Assembly: GCF_001625305.1 (NCBI RefSeq)
Contig: NW_017802380.1
Coordinates: forward strand, 2,156,695 to 2,220,694
DNA: 64,000 bases
DNA from: Branchiostoma belcheri
Lineage: Eukaryota > Chordata > Leptocardii > Amphioxiformes > Branchiostomatidae
Direction: 5' to 3'
Shown here: positions 22,201 to 30,272 of the stretch, piece after piece
How the letters are laid out: the number at the start of each line of letters is the position of its first letter
How positions within the stretch are numbered: the stretch's first letter is position 1
The notes under the pieces: model-generated
What the model saw: the letters and a program-made list of their open reading frames with translations, nothing else
Database searches by the model: none
What the model was told of the DNA's origin: nothing
Program-made: the position numbers and the translations under genes

Positions 22201-24724
22201 TAAAGATCGAACAAAGTTGTGGAAACTTGCAATTGCTGGCCAGTGTGCTTTGCACGGGAGGAACTAAGTCTTAGTCTAAGTTATTGGCATAGCACAGACA
22301 TGTGACTGACAATCGATTGTTACAGAAAGTGCTGACATGTAGTGGAGTCGCCACAGGTGACAGCACGTGCCGACCTGGGTGACCTACAAGTGTTGACGCA
22401 TGACACTGTAGATGTAATTTAGCTATGCTGGGAAACAGGTTACGTAACAGGTACTAAGCTATTCTTTCCTGCGGGTGCAAAACAGGTTCATTCATCATTC
22501 ACCTGGTCTGGACTTTGGCCAAGCTGGTGGGGTGCCATTGTATGCAAATCACTCAGAAACCCCACCTGACTGTTCTGAACCCACTACAGCAAATGAATGC
22601 AATCACAAACCTTCAAGTTACAAAATACAAAGAATACAAAGCTGGTATTGTGAATTTGCGGCAGTACTCAGCGACGTATGTATGGCACATGCTGGCCGTT
22701 TGCAGAATTTATGAATTGGCACTGCACGTATGTACAAGTTCATGACTCATGTAGCTTCAGTAGACTGGGTGCCATCCTCCAGAGTTACCACCGGCTCGCT
22801 AACTACCATGGACTACCCAGGCCTTAGAGCCAGTCCAGAGCCTCTGAGGACTTGATTTTTTTAGAACAGGTGAAAATCAATGCGCGCGCAGATGTCATCC
22901 ATAAAATTAAGTCGGTGTGGCGTAAACTGAGTTCTCTCTCTCACCTGTACTGGAAGCTGCCTGTCTCCTGGTCCAGGATGATGTTGCGCGGGTTCTGGAA
23001 GCGGAAGCGGAGGTTCTGGCTGAGCTCCTCCCCCGCCCGTGGACAGGCGTGGAGCTGGCCGTAGATCACATGATCCTCGTGGCTTTTTATCTTAATGTCG
23101 ACGGCCGTCAAGTGTTCAGCATCTGAAGGGAAGGAAAAAGGATGAGATACCTGTCATCTGGGGCACTTAAAGAAAGAATGAGGATTTCTTCTAGAATAAA
23201 TAGATAATCTCTGACCCTGGTTGCTGCCCTAATATGTATACTGGGGCCCCCATACTTGCTCTAAAATCCTAGTGTATTTGATTATGGAGAACAGGACTGA
23301 CTGGCATGAGCTAAAAATGACATCTCTTTTCAATCATATTTGTCCGTCAATAATTGGAGCTTCTAAAATATTTGTGACAACTCTTCTGAACTCCAATTTC
23401 TTTGCTGTATTACTCTTGAGCAGAAAATTCTATAAATAGCAGGGATTTCCTTCACAGTCCATTTTATGGAATCTGACATACTGCATTTATAATAATAAAA
23501 AGGTGGGATAAATATGACGAGTATACTTGTTGTTTTTTTTTTGTCTCAATTTTTATCTACGACCACCTGTTAGACAAGTAAAAAAAAATTCTGAGTCAAT
23601 TTCCAGCCATCATTGTCAATTGTCACTGCCAGGCAGTATCTCAACAGGTCCCTTTGACCACAGGCAATTTTCAGTTTTAGTATTTTGTGGTCCATTTTTC
23701 AAACAATTCTGTGAAAAGGATGGCTATCTTGAAAACAGATTCACACATAATTGTTTCCCACTCCCTGATTATTCATTCTCCAGTTTTTGAAATTTGATAA
23801 ACAGAAAACACCGTTTAATCCGGGCGGATTGAAGTGCCATATGCCACTCCGAAGGCCCACATAGCCTATTGTATTACTCTTTCAGGGGGCAACCCCCACT
23901 AAAACCCCAGTGTGACAAGCCTTTCTCTCCCTATAGTTATGGTAATCCACCTCCCCACAAAAACATTAGGCCTGTTGTGATCCCAATCTTGGCATCAACA
24001 AGTATATTTCTGGGAGGTTGGTATTTAGACACACACTCTAGACTGCCAAATTTGATCCCTTAAATTTAAAAAATGTACCAGTCCTTCTATCCAACAAGGT
24101 CAGAGCTACAACTTGACTATTTGCCATTGAATGTAACAGAAGAATGATGTTAAATTGCCTGGCAAATTTTAAATGCTACTGCGGGTAACGGTGGTGCCAT
24201 ATGCCACTACGGGAAATACTGGAAAGTCAATTTGCCCAGGGAAAGGAAAACAAATTCATCTAAGTGCATCAACCAGTTGGCTTGTGGTTATTAAAAATTA
24301 AATATTAAAAAAGATACCATTTGCGACTTTCCTAGGCAACTATTGATACACTTACCAAAGTGTGTTTCAAATGCATTTAATATTTTGGACTGAATAAATA
24401 CTTGGCTCCAAAATAGGGACAAATAATGTTACACATCCAAATCATAATTCTAATTTCTATGAGATGAAAATTTTTTAGCTGAAAAATCTGTAAAGATTTC
24501 AAAAAGTTGACATTTGGTTGAAATACTACAACTGTGTGCCGATCTGACTGGTAAGAAAAATCAAACTTCCTTCGTAAAAAAAAGTCAATTTTGTTACAAA
24601 ACTGTTTCCCAGAAAGGCAATGAGTAGAGTGAATTGGGAAGAAATCAAACTTACTTTCATCACACTCCCAGGCAGAGGCACAGGCCACCCAGCACAGGAG
24701 AGCCAAAAACGCGGGGACCCTCAT
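1..24724 (-). CDS. Multi-lobe transferrin with N-terminal adhesin/cadherin-like region (3' end outside window)
   Basis: Forty-two exons on the minus strand form one continuous reading frame of about 2,194 residues. The order is signal peptide (1-18), adhesin/cadherin-like region (19-263), transferrin lobe 1 (264-618), lobe 2 (619-974), lobe 3 (975-1329), lobe 4 (1330-1685), lobe 5 (1686-2040) and the start of lobe 6 (2041 on). Each lobe-to-lobe junction is a phase-1 intron, and no stop, new signal peptide or promoter lies between lobes. Transferrin lobes each bind one ferric ion with carbonate; typical animal transferrins have two lobes. Lobe identity is clear from the motifs [28 protein letters not shown] and DFELLC. 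The protein should be secreted or surface-exposed; its C-terminus, and so any membrane anchor, is outside the window. Exon calls were made by eye from splice sites and phase, and a transcript could change minor edges. Confidence 0.87.
601..955. repeat. 50-bp minisatellite, about seven copies, in a lobe 6 intron
   Basis: A 50-bp unit containing GTATAGCCAGTATAACCGCC and CTTTGGCGTAACACACCAGC repeats about seven times with a few base changes and one short irregular copy near 755-790. The matching intron of lobe 4 (about 6735-6790) has one copy, so expansion happened after the unit duplicated. A related single copy followed by CAGCTGGCTATGTTACACC lies at 13735-13835. Confidence 0.85.
1657..4384 (-). 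CDS. Transferrin lobe 5 (odd type, seven exons)
   Basis: Exons: 4236-4384, 3865-3955, 3506-3727, 3175-3307, 2905-3066, 2423-2522, 1657-1864 (355 residues). It is close to lobe 3 in protein, exon sizes and introns. All four iron ligands are present; one visible change against the other lobes is [11 protein letters not shown] in place of [11 protein letters not shown] in the third exon. The sixth exon is intact and encodes [20 protein letters not shown]. The final exon has the block [20 protein letters not shown] seen in all odd lobes, which corresponds to the DLLFKD region of vertebrate transferrins. Confidence 0.88.
2640..2800 (+). repeat. Retroelement-like fragment with hammerhead-like motif (lobe 5 intron)
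   Basis: A plus-strand segment reads CTGAGGA (2726-2732), then a self-complementary arm pair GGTGACAG/CTGTCATC, then GAAA (2751-2754), and a little further AATAAAACACTTGGTTGTG. CUGANGA, a hairpin and GAAA is the conserved core order of a hammerhead ribozyme, known from penelope-like retroelements. A close copy lies at about 8,355-8,520 in the lobe 3 intron. Cleavage activity is not shown by the sequence. Confidence 0.45.
4704..7020 (-). CDS. Transferrin lobe 4 (even type, six exons)
   Basis: Exons: 6866-7020, 6488-6578, 6130-6351, 5744-5876, 5219-5483, 4704-4905 (356 residues). The start [16 protein letters not shown] matches lobe 6 and differs from lobe 2. The single-exon DFELLC-to-His block marks it as even type. 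The iron ligands Asp, Tyr, Tyr, His and the Lys at the anion site are all there. Introns match lobe 2, including a tRNA-derived SINE at about 5.6 kb whose twin is at about 11.4 kb. The last exon ends VQPH and joins lobe 5 in phase 1. Confidence 0.88.
5578..5690 (-). repeat. tRNA-derived SINE (lobe 4 intron)
   Basis: On the minus strand the segment has an A-box-like GTGGCATAACGGTGAGCC and a B-box-like GGTTCAAATCC at tRNA spacing. It sits in the intron between the fourth and fifth exons of lobe 4 and has a counterpart in the same intron of lobe 2. Confidence 0.55.
7402..10088 (-). CDS. Transferrin lobe 3 (odd type, seven exons)
   Basis: Exons: 9940-10088, 9567-9657, 9222-9443, 8889-9021, 8620-8781, 8147-8246, 7402-7609 (355 residues). 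It opens with [15 protein letters not shown], as in lobes 1 and 5. The iron ligands Asp, Tyr, Tyr and His are all present, and Lys replaces the anion-binding Arg. The sixth exon reads [20 protein letters not shown], different after the His from lobe 1 but matching lobe 5. Exons and introns are nearly the same as those of lobe 5, about 5.75 kb away. A retroelement-like fragment with a hammerhead-like motif lies in the intron at about 8.4 kb and has a counterpart in lobe 5. Confidence 0.88.
8355..8520 (+). repeat. Retroelement-like fragment with hammerhead-like motif (lobe 3 intron)
   Basis: Twin of the 2.64-2.80 kb fragment. CTGAGGA lies at 8443-8449, the hairpin is GTGAC/GTCAC, and GAAA is at 8467-8470. 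The hairpin differs in sequence from its twin yet still pairs. Confidence 0.45.
10407..12917 (-). CDS. Transferrin lobe 2 (even type, six exons)
   Basis: Exons: 12763-12917, 12244-12334, 11886-12107, 11551-11683, 11023-11287, 10407-10608, totalling 356 residues. Even lobes keep DFELLC and [13 protein letters not shown] on a single 265-base exon. All four iron ligands are present (Asp in LDGGDIY, Tyr in SYWAVAV, Tyr in YYGYSGAF, His in RVPSHAVM). The anion-site Arg is Lys ([11 protein letters not shown]). The first exon ([16 protein letters not shown]) is clearly diverged from the matching exons of lobes 4 and 6, whereas all later exons and introns are nearly identical to lobe 4. The duplication boundary therefore falls just upstream of the 12244-12334 exon. 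The last exon ends in phase 1 and joins lobe 3. Confidence 0.88.
11374..11490 (-). repeat. tRNA-derived SINE (lobe 2 intron)
   Basis: Counterpart of the 5.6 kb element, with a better B box (GGTTCGAATCC, minus strand, 11431-11441) and an A-box-like TGGTGTAACGGTGAGCC. Its insertion predates duplication of the bilobal unit. Confidence 0.6.
12999..13108. repeat. Inverted pair of hammerhead-like hairpins (intron between lobes 1 and 2)
   Basis: Two 47-base arms (13000-13046 and 13061-13107) face each other across 14 bases. Each arm reads, in its own direction, CTGCAGA or CTGTAAA, then AGAGTGAC-GGAT-GTCACTC, then GAAAC or AAAAC and GTCCGGAAG. The stem with its GGAT loop is perfect in both arms. The order resembles a hammerhead core whose first box has decayed. 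Confidence 0.5.
13215..16091 (-). CDS. Transferrin lobe 1 (odd type, seven exons)
   Basis: Exons: 15943-16091, 15698-15788, 15216-15437, 14707-14839, 14412-14573, 13981-14080, 13215-13422, totalling 355 residues, normal for one lobe. Iron ligands by family alignment: Asp in LDGGDIY (exon 2), Tyr in SYWAVAV (exon 3), Tyr in YYGYSGAF (exon 4) and His in RVPAHAVM (exon 6). The anion site has Thr in CHTG but Lys where human N-lobe has Arg124 ([11 protein letters not shown]). The odd-lobe hallmark is a split fifth exon: DFELLC lies on one exon and [10 protein letters not shown] on the next. Introns here differ from those of lobes 3 and 5, so this lobe lies outside the recent duplication. It receives the adhesin-like region through a phase-1 junction. 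Confidence 0.88.
17578..23122 (-). CDS. Transferrin gene exons 2-6: adhesin/cadherin-like N-terminal region
   Basis: Five exons (22945-23122, 20071-20212, 19112-19229, 18348-18468, 17578-17738) add about 240 residues between signal peptide and lobe 1; all phases match. The first half has the pattern [18 protein letters not shown], like the F-S-G-x-D-x-F-x-Y-T-V-x-D signature of tandem cadherin-like/VCBS modules. The second half has [20 protein letters not shown] then TLTVTL, a [11 protein letters not shown] turn, and ends NQPPTI. This follows the order of bacterial RTX-adhesin Ig-like repeats (D-x-D-G-S-E-T-L, V-P-x-G, N-D-A-P-T-I). Several cysteines suggest an extracellular disulfide-bonded fold. 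Such domains usually bind calcium or mediate adhesion. I know of no transferrin with this region; the family assignment is by motif only. Exon 6 joins lobe 1 in phase 1. Confidence 0.72.
18578..18820 (-). repeat. Two decayed duplicates of an exon 5 acceptor region
   Basis: The start of exon 5 of the transferrin gene with its acceptor and upstream intron (18431-18540) is followed by two degenerate copies at about 18578-18680 and 18722-18820. Both keep CCACCCAGATGGTACACTCA, the GGTGGGAAGGACA acceptor flank and the CATAGACTA stretch. Neither has a usable exon 3' half, so they look like exon shadows rather than exons. Confidence 0.6.
21785..22360. repeat. Retroelement remnant with local direct repeats (intron 2 of the transferrin gene)
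   Basis: Two direct copies of a segment with AGAGACCTCCT, GTTATGGTGTCT and CTCCAATCACTGGCAGTG lie at about 21801-21868 and 21990-22064. Two copies of a segment with GACTGACA and AAAGTGCTGACA lie at 21905-21950 and 22300-22345. Between them, 22098-22266 on the plus strand reads like the C-terminal end of a LINE reverse transcriptase: [10 protein letters not shown] in one frame and [20 protein letters not shown] with a stop in another. Internal stops and frame changes show it is dead. Confidence 0.5.
24655..24724 (-). CDS. Transferrin gene exon 1: signal peptide
   Basis: The exon encodes a 23-residue start, beginning [18 protein letters not shown] and followed by WECDE. It has one basic residue, a hydrophobic core and a small-residue ASA end, so signal peptidase probably cuts after residue 18. 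The exon ends in phase 1 at a good donor (GTAAGT). This is the only signal peptide found upstream of any lobe in the window, which argues for one secreted polypeptide rather than several transferrin genes. Confidence 0.8.
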
Positions 24725-24772
24725 CTTGTCAGCTGTCCCAACTCAAACTGATCTCTCCCCACAGAACACCAG

Positions 24773-24780
24773 TATTTATA
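24773..24780 (-). promoter_or_regulatory. TATA box of the transferrin gene
   Basis: The minus strand reads TATAAATA about 49 bases upstream of the signal-peptide ATG at 24724. With usual spacing, transcription would start near 24745, giving a 5' UTR of about 20 bases. A TATA promoter fits a highly expressed, tissue-restricted secreted protein. The start site is inferred. Confidence 0.6.
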
Positions 24781-27700
24781 AGGTCCCCCGGAACAATGGG
24801 ATTATGGACCAATGCAAGTGTTTATGCTAATTAGAATAATGCTGACACAGGGTGGCCCTGCATGACACCATTTGCCCACAGCAAATACCAAAAGTTGTAA
24901 ATTAACCCCACAGTGTCAACTTATGTGATAGGCTGGTAAGTTGTGTACACTGCACATAAATTTTGTTGGTATTGTGGGGTACCGCACAGCCATTGGGTGA
25001 AGGGGCATTTAATCACTGCACACGACAAGGACAGAAGGGCAAAGCCTTTAAATTGAAGTCCTGCCAGAAAGCGTTTTGTAAGTCTGGTCAGGTCTGATCT
25101 GTTTTGGGTACATGAGAAAACGCTGAGACTGCCTTCTGGAACCAACCACTTGTTGTCTTCATCAGCGATTTTTTTTCAACAACAGGGTCACCCCACGTAA
25201 TATGATACGCTTGTACAATGACATCATCGGCTTGTTTTCGAGTTTTGGGGTTGATGAACTGAGGACTTTGGCTTCTTGAGTTCAAGTTGAAGTTTGATAG
25301 TGATTTTACAGGTTCAGTATTTGATAAGACTGAAGTTCAGGAGCACGACAACAGTAATCTATGGATGTAGTTTTATGACAATTAGTAGTAGTAGTAGTAG
25401 TAAGCCTTAAGTAATATTGGTTGTACTTTTCTTTAAAAGTCTAACTGCTTCCAGCCTGTTCTCAACTCTTAAGAAAAAACACCATTTGTTATTAGTTCCT
25501 GTTCCCTACATGCATATCTGGCATAAAAAAATGCAATCTGGCAGAGCCATGTTGTTACATGTACAAAACAGAGATAGTGTCAGATTATGAAGATCTGACA
25601 CATACAAACTTTTTTTTTACAAAATGTAAGACTTAGTTTAGTTTTCTGTATTCTTTTTACCTTCTTGCCTTCTTCAAAAGTTGGATTTGAAACATTCTGT
25701 GGTAATATTTTTGTTAATATAAAAATGGATACTACACAAGATGACAAATCCTTAAAAAAAACATGTAGAACTGTCCATTGTTACAAGTACAATTACTAAT
25801 ATAAAAGCAATCTCTTTGTTCAGTCAAACATTCCACTTTTCTAATATTTTCATTTCATCTATCTCATACATTTTTTATCCAGTCAAATACCAAGAGAATG
25901 TCAATGTCCAAAATCTATAGAAATGTGGTTCTGACATTTGCCACAGAAGTGGAAAGATAATGACCCTAATGGCTACACTATTGTCCCAGGTAAGTATCGT
26001 TCTTTGTCACCTGCAGGTGTGGCAGCTGGCTAGCACCTGTACATGGCTTTGTTCTTCTTTTCCTTTGTTCCGTTAAAAAATTGCAGCAGTTAGTGACCAG
26101 TGACCTTGCATCCTGATAATACATGATTATGGGAATCAAGCATTATGAGGCTTTACCACTATTCCTATGTGTTAACAGTGTAATATGATAGGCCTTTAGT
26201 GTATAAATCATAAAATACCGACATCAATTTCAGCCCAAACTCTAGCATACCTGATACTTATAGTCACTTTTAAGAACCACACTCGAGATTTTGTTTACTT
26301 TAATATCTAAACTCAACTCAAGATCTATCACATTACTTACATGCAATATCTCATATGATACACTGTATGTGTCTACCATGTTCAGTGGTCTTAAGTTCAC
26401 AATTTTCTCACTTGAGATTCATACATTTACAGTACTATATGACACAAACATTTTACTTGTGGTCTTGGTCTTATTCAAGTCTTACAGTGCATGAGGGGAA
26501 AGGATCATCAAGGAAGAGCCATTTTTATCTGGGTTATATCAAGGACATTATACATGTATCTGTCTATCCAAATGGGATAGGAGGAAACAGTGGTTTTAAG
26601 GCGCCTGACTAGGCATTCTGCTTGGCTGGCTTTCAAGCTGGCAAAGGGACAAGAAGTAAACCACATATTTGGAGAGTAGAATCAACAAGCGTCATGCCAC
26701 AACCACATACCGCATGGCTCCCAAACTGCTGATGCCAGCGAAACAGCACTTCCGAGAAGGAAGGCTGCCTGTTGTTGTTGCCAAGGAGTGCCATGTGTTT
26801 GGTTAAGGCCTTACTTCTTCTTACTGCGACACAGGAAATGGGAAAGGAATTAGGGTAAAGGTAATTCTAACAAAAACATGAAAAATACTGCTTGGGTGGA
26901 ACTGTAGTTTAAAGTAATTTATATCCATATCAAACTTTTGCAGTTTCAAGCAAAAATCTCACAAAAGTGGCTGAAGAAATATTAACCTCAACCTCAGACT
27001 TGCTATAGTATGGATGCTCCATGTTTAACACTATAATAGTCTGAATGTCTAAACGTGGCAAGGGCTGACTGTTGACGGCTGTGATAGTCAATAGATCTTC
27101 CTGAGGAAGAACATTAAACTTTCTATACGGATTTTACTTTTGAGTTTCACCAAAATCACAGAAGGAACCTCAACTGATATTTACTGGTATGTGCATTATT
27201 GGCCGCCTGATCCTGTCCTGGATGTGGGCCAGGGTCAGAACATAAACAAAATTCCACAACATTGAAAAGCAAGATGTCACGATGAGCACATCAGACTGTA
27301 TTTAGTTTAGAGGAAGTTAGTGTCAGTGTCAGCTTGCACAAACTGAGCTACTTTGGGTAGTCAGTACCGGCCTGTTTCTAAGGCAATACCAATTCAGTAT
27401 GGTGTTTAGCAGACTCTTTTAGAATCAGTTTGATTGGAATAAAGCTGGTCGTGAAAAAGCTGGAAGAAGTACAAAAACAATTATTCCATATTGTCCTTGA
27501 ACAAATCTATAGTCTCTACAGGTACTTCATCTACACACAAAATGTTGTCATGTATTGCTGTGCATGTATCTCATACATGTATACATGCAAACTTATGGGC
27601 CATAGGTTCATATCTAGATTCTGTAGTTGTAGTCACCTGCATTGATTTGTGATTTGAACACTAAACGACCTCCAGCTGATAAAGATGATTTATAGCTCGG

Positions 27701-28589
27701 CTGACTTTATAGCAGACCTTGTTTACAATCCCTGATAACATACAATAGCAGAGGTGTGATTAAAAACTTTATCACAATTGGGCTGAGGCATTGGGGCATG
27801 CATGTACATGTATCTTTAATTGTAGAAGACAAAAAAGCTTAATTACCAAGTAATTATATTTAGAGTGACATAAATTAGACATTTCTGCCCTGATGTCATG
27901 ATAGCATAACCAGTAATAATCAGGATTTAATCAAAATTTTAACTCTCTTGCTCTGGATCTTGATCTTGATACTGTACTGCGTAACACCCCTCGGTTGGGG
28001 TCAAACACGCAGGGGGGGATGAGCCTATACAGGGCTCCACATACCAGGACTACCATAGTGCATAGTTATTTGACAAATGTAAAGAGCTGTCAATATATAC
28101 CTGTAACGTTAGATTCCCAAATGCCCTCAGCTGGTAAACACTAAATCAGTAAATGACCTACTGGACGTACACCTGTACTGGCTGTACATTGGGCATGGCC
28201 TGTATGGCTGCAGTTCAACTTTCACAAGCTAGGTGCCATCCATGTCAACATTTGCTGAGAAGAGAGACATGCATAATTTATGGTGGGCCAAAGTCATGTA
28301 CATATAAACCTTTTAATTTTGATTGCGTGGAAAATGTCTCACTGGTCGCACCATAAATTTATGACAAGTTAGAAGAGCCCACCTGGTCCTTTCTATGAGC
28401 TGATGCATTAACGTTATTCTTTTAACAGTCCTATAAATTCTCTCAGGTTTCTTCTTTTTCTAAAACATGTTGCAATGTTGATAGTTATTCAGTATACCCC
28501 TGGCCCTGAACAACACTATTTACTGATGTTTAGAACACTAACTTATGTTAGAATTCAGAAGAATGAGTTGTTGTTGTTGTCCTTGTTTA
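24781..28589. other. Gene-free stretch upstream of the transferrin gene
   Basis: No open frame here has convincing codon content with matching splice sites. The stretch is AT-rich with simple repeats such as TAG trinucleotides at 25385-25402. I examined a slightly GC-richer patch at 26.69-26.82 kb and could not recognise it. Enhancers for the TATA promoter could lie here, but none can be named. Confidence 0.5.
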
Positions 28590-29352
28590 GACCCTGTTCA
28601 TACCAGACTTATATTTAGCGGTTTCAACCGGTTTTTCAAAAACCCGGCTAAAACCCTTAGCGTTCATACCAGACTTTTGATAACCGGTTTTGTAAAAATC
28701 CTGTCCGGTGAATATCCAATTACTAGTAATCGGCCATGACTGCAGTTTGAATAACCGTTCCTCCCGCTCTTCTGATTGTTGTCCTTGGCCTTCTTGCTTG
28801 TATGCCGTCTTCAGTTTGTTTTTTTTTTACCTTAGTGCAGCACTGATCCTTTATCTTCAAGAAATCAGCCTCCTCCAACATTTTTGTTTCGGTAGAGCCC
28901 TCCCCCCCCCCCTAGCTTTTTCGAATTTGGCGACTCCTGCTCTCCAAACCTTAGTCAGTATCAGGAGCGTCCCGTTCGCCGACCAGGTTGCGTTTGCTGA
29001 TTCCATCGCAAAATGAAGAAAAACCGTGGAAAAACAGTGGAAACGAACTCAAAGTTGGTCAAAACAACGCGATCAAAAAAGCTTGCAGGTCGCACACGGC
29101 CAGGATGCTGACCCGTGACCCCGGAATTATGACGCAAAAACCGGTTCAATAAACCCTTAGCGTTCAGACCAGGTTTTTCGGTGGAAAAACCCTTCAAAAA
29201 CCCCTCAAAAACCACCTCCCGAGGTGGTTTTTCAAAATCGGATTTAAACCCCTAAAAAACCGGTTAATTTGCGTTCACACCAGGTTAAATAAAAACCGGT
29301 TTTTAGAAAACCGGTTGAAACCGCTAAATATAAGTCTGGTATGAACAGGGTC
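28590..29352. mobile_element. Non-autonomous inverted-repeat element (763 bp)
   Basis: The ends are inverted copies of about 44 bases, starting GACCCTGTTCATACCAGACT at the left and complemented at the right, and continuing through TTTAGCGGTTTCAACCGG. Inside, the motif GCGTTCATACCAGA and related forms recur next to AACCGG boxes, giving nested subterminal repeats in both directions. There is no transposase frame. No clear target-site duplication is visible, so the superfamily is open. Confidence 0.75.
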
Positions 29353-29524
29353 ATGGTGTGTTATGGTCAACAAATTTTCTTGGATGTAGAAATGACCTTT
29401 TTTGGGCACAGCAGCTGAATAGACATGATACTTTGGTTCAAAAAATCATACATTAGAATAATAACATTTCATGAGCAGGGCTGAATCAATTCATTAACGG
29501 AAAAACCCACTACAAAACACTTAC

Positions 29525-29575
29525 CAAAGCTTTGCCTTTTCCTCCGAAGTTTCTTATCCTTTCCCGCCACAGCAT
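29525..29575 (-). CDS. Candidate first coding exon of a gene divergent from TAMM41
   Basis: The minus strand has TTTAG followed by ATG at 29575 and 17 open codons ending at a strong donor (TTG then GTAAGTG). It lies about 700 bases from the TAMM41 start in a promoter-like region, as in a head-to-head gene pair. No second exon could be identified to the left. A second possible minus-strand ATG at 29888 starts a short basic frame. The evidence is one donor and position only. Confidence 0.22.
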
Positions 29576-30272
29576 CTAAACGCAGGTAATAATCCCTTTT
29601 TAAATCAAACATATCGATCCAGTGCTTTCTTTTAAATAAAATTATTCAGATAAATATAATGAATTTACTTTAAAAAGACACATTTATAGCTGATTATTTT
29701 CACTGTCATATTTAATAACACAACTTACTTCGATAACATACGTGTGGCTGCTGTCCTACGCACTTTGACCTCTAGCAGCTAGCAGACGCCCTACCCAGTC
29801 TACCCAGTCCATCTGAAGAAAACACGTGCCTGTATCGTGATCGGCGACTTCTGCGTCTGATTTTTCCACCTTCGTCGGATACAGACATCTTTTACGTTAC
29901 GTAACGATTATTTGGTATTGCATAGGTGATTTGGAATAGCCGTGGTCGATTGTCAAACCTTAGATACGGCGTGCCCCCCTCCCACCCCGGATGACCTGCT
30001 GTTAGTTTTTTTAAACTTTTTAGTCACATGTGATTCTTGTAAAGCAAAACATGGCGGAGTGACTGCGCTGACGTGCTGCCTCCAGGCCTTGCAGCTCTAC
30101 CTGGAGCTTACCTGCTACCTCATCAGTTATAGCTCATCTTTAGGTCCTCTGCACATGCATGGACTGTAGAAGAGGCACAGCAAACGTGCTGATACCTTCT
30201 CAAACGCAGCTGATTTGAGAAAATCCAAAAGTCAACAGACGACCGCCTGTCCACACTGATCACGTAGCTAAC

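Noticed and set aside
26690-26820. Possible processed ribosomal-protein pseudogene
   Set aside because: None of the frames read could be matched to a ribosomal protein with any confidence.
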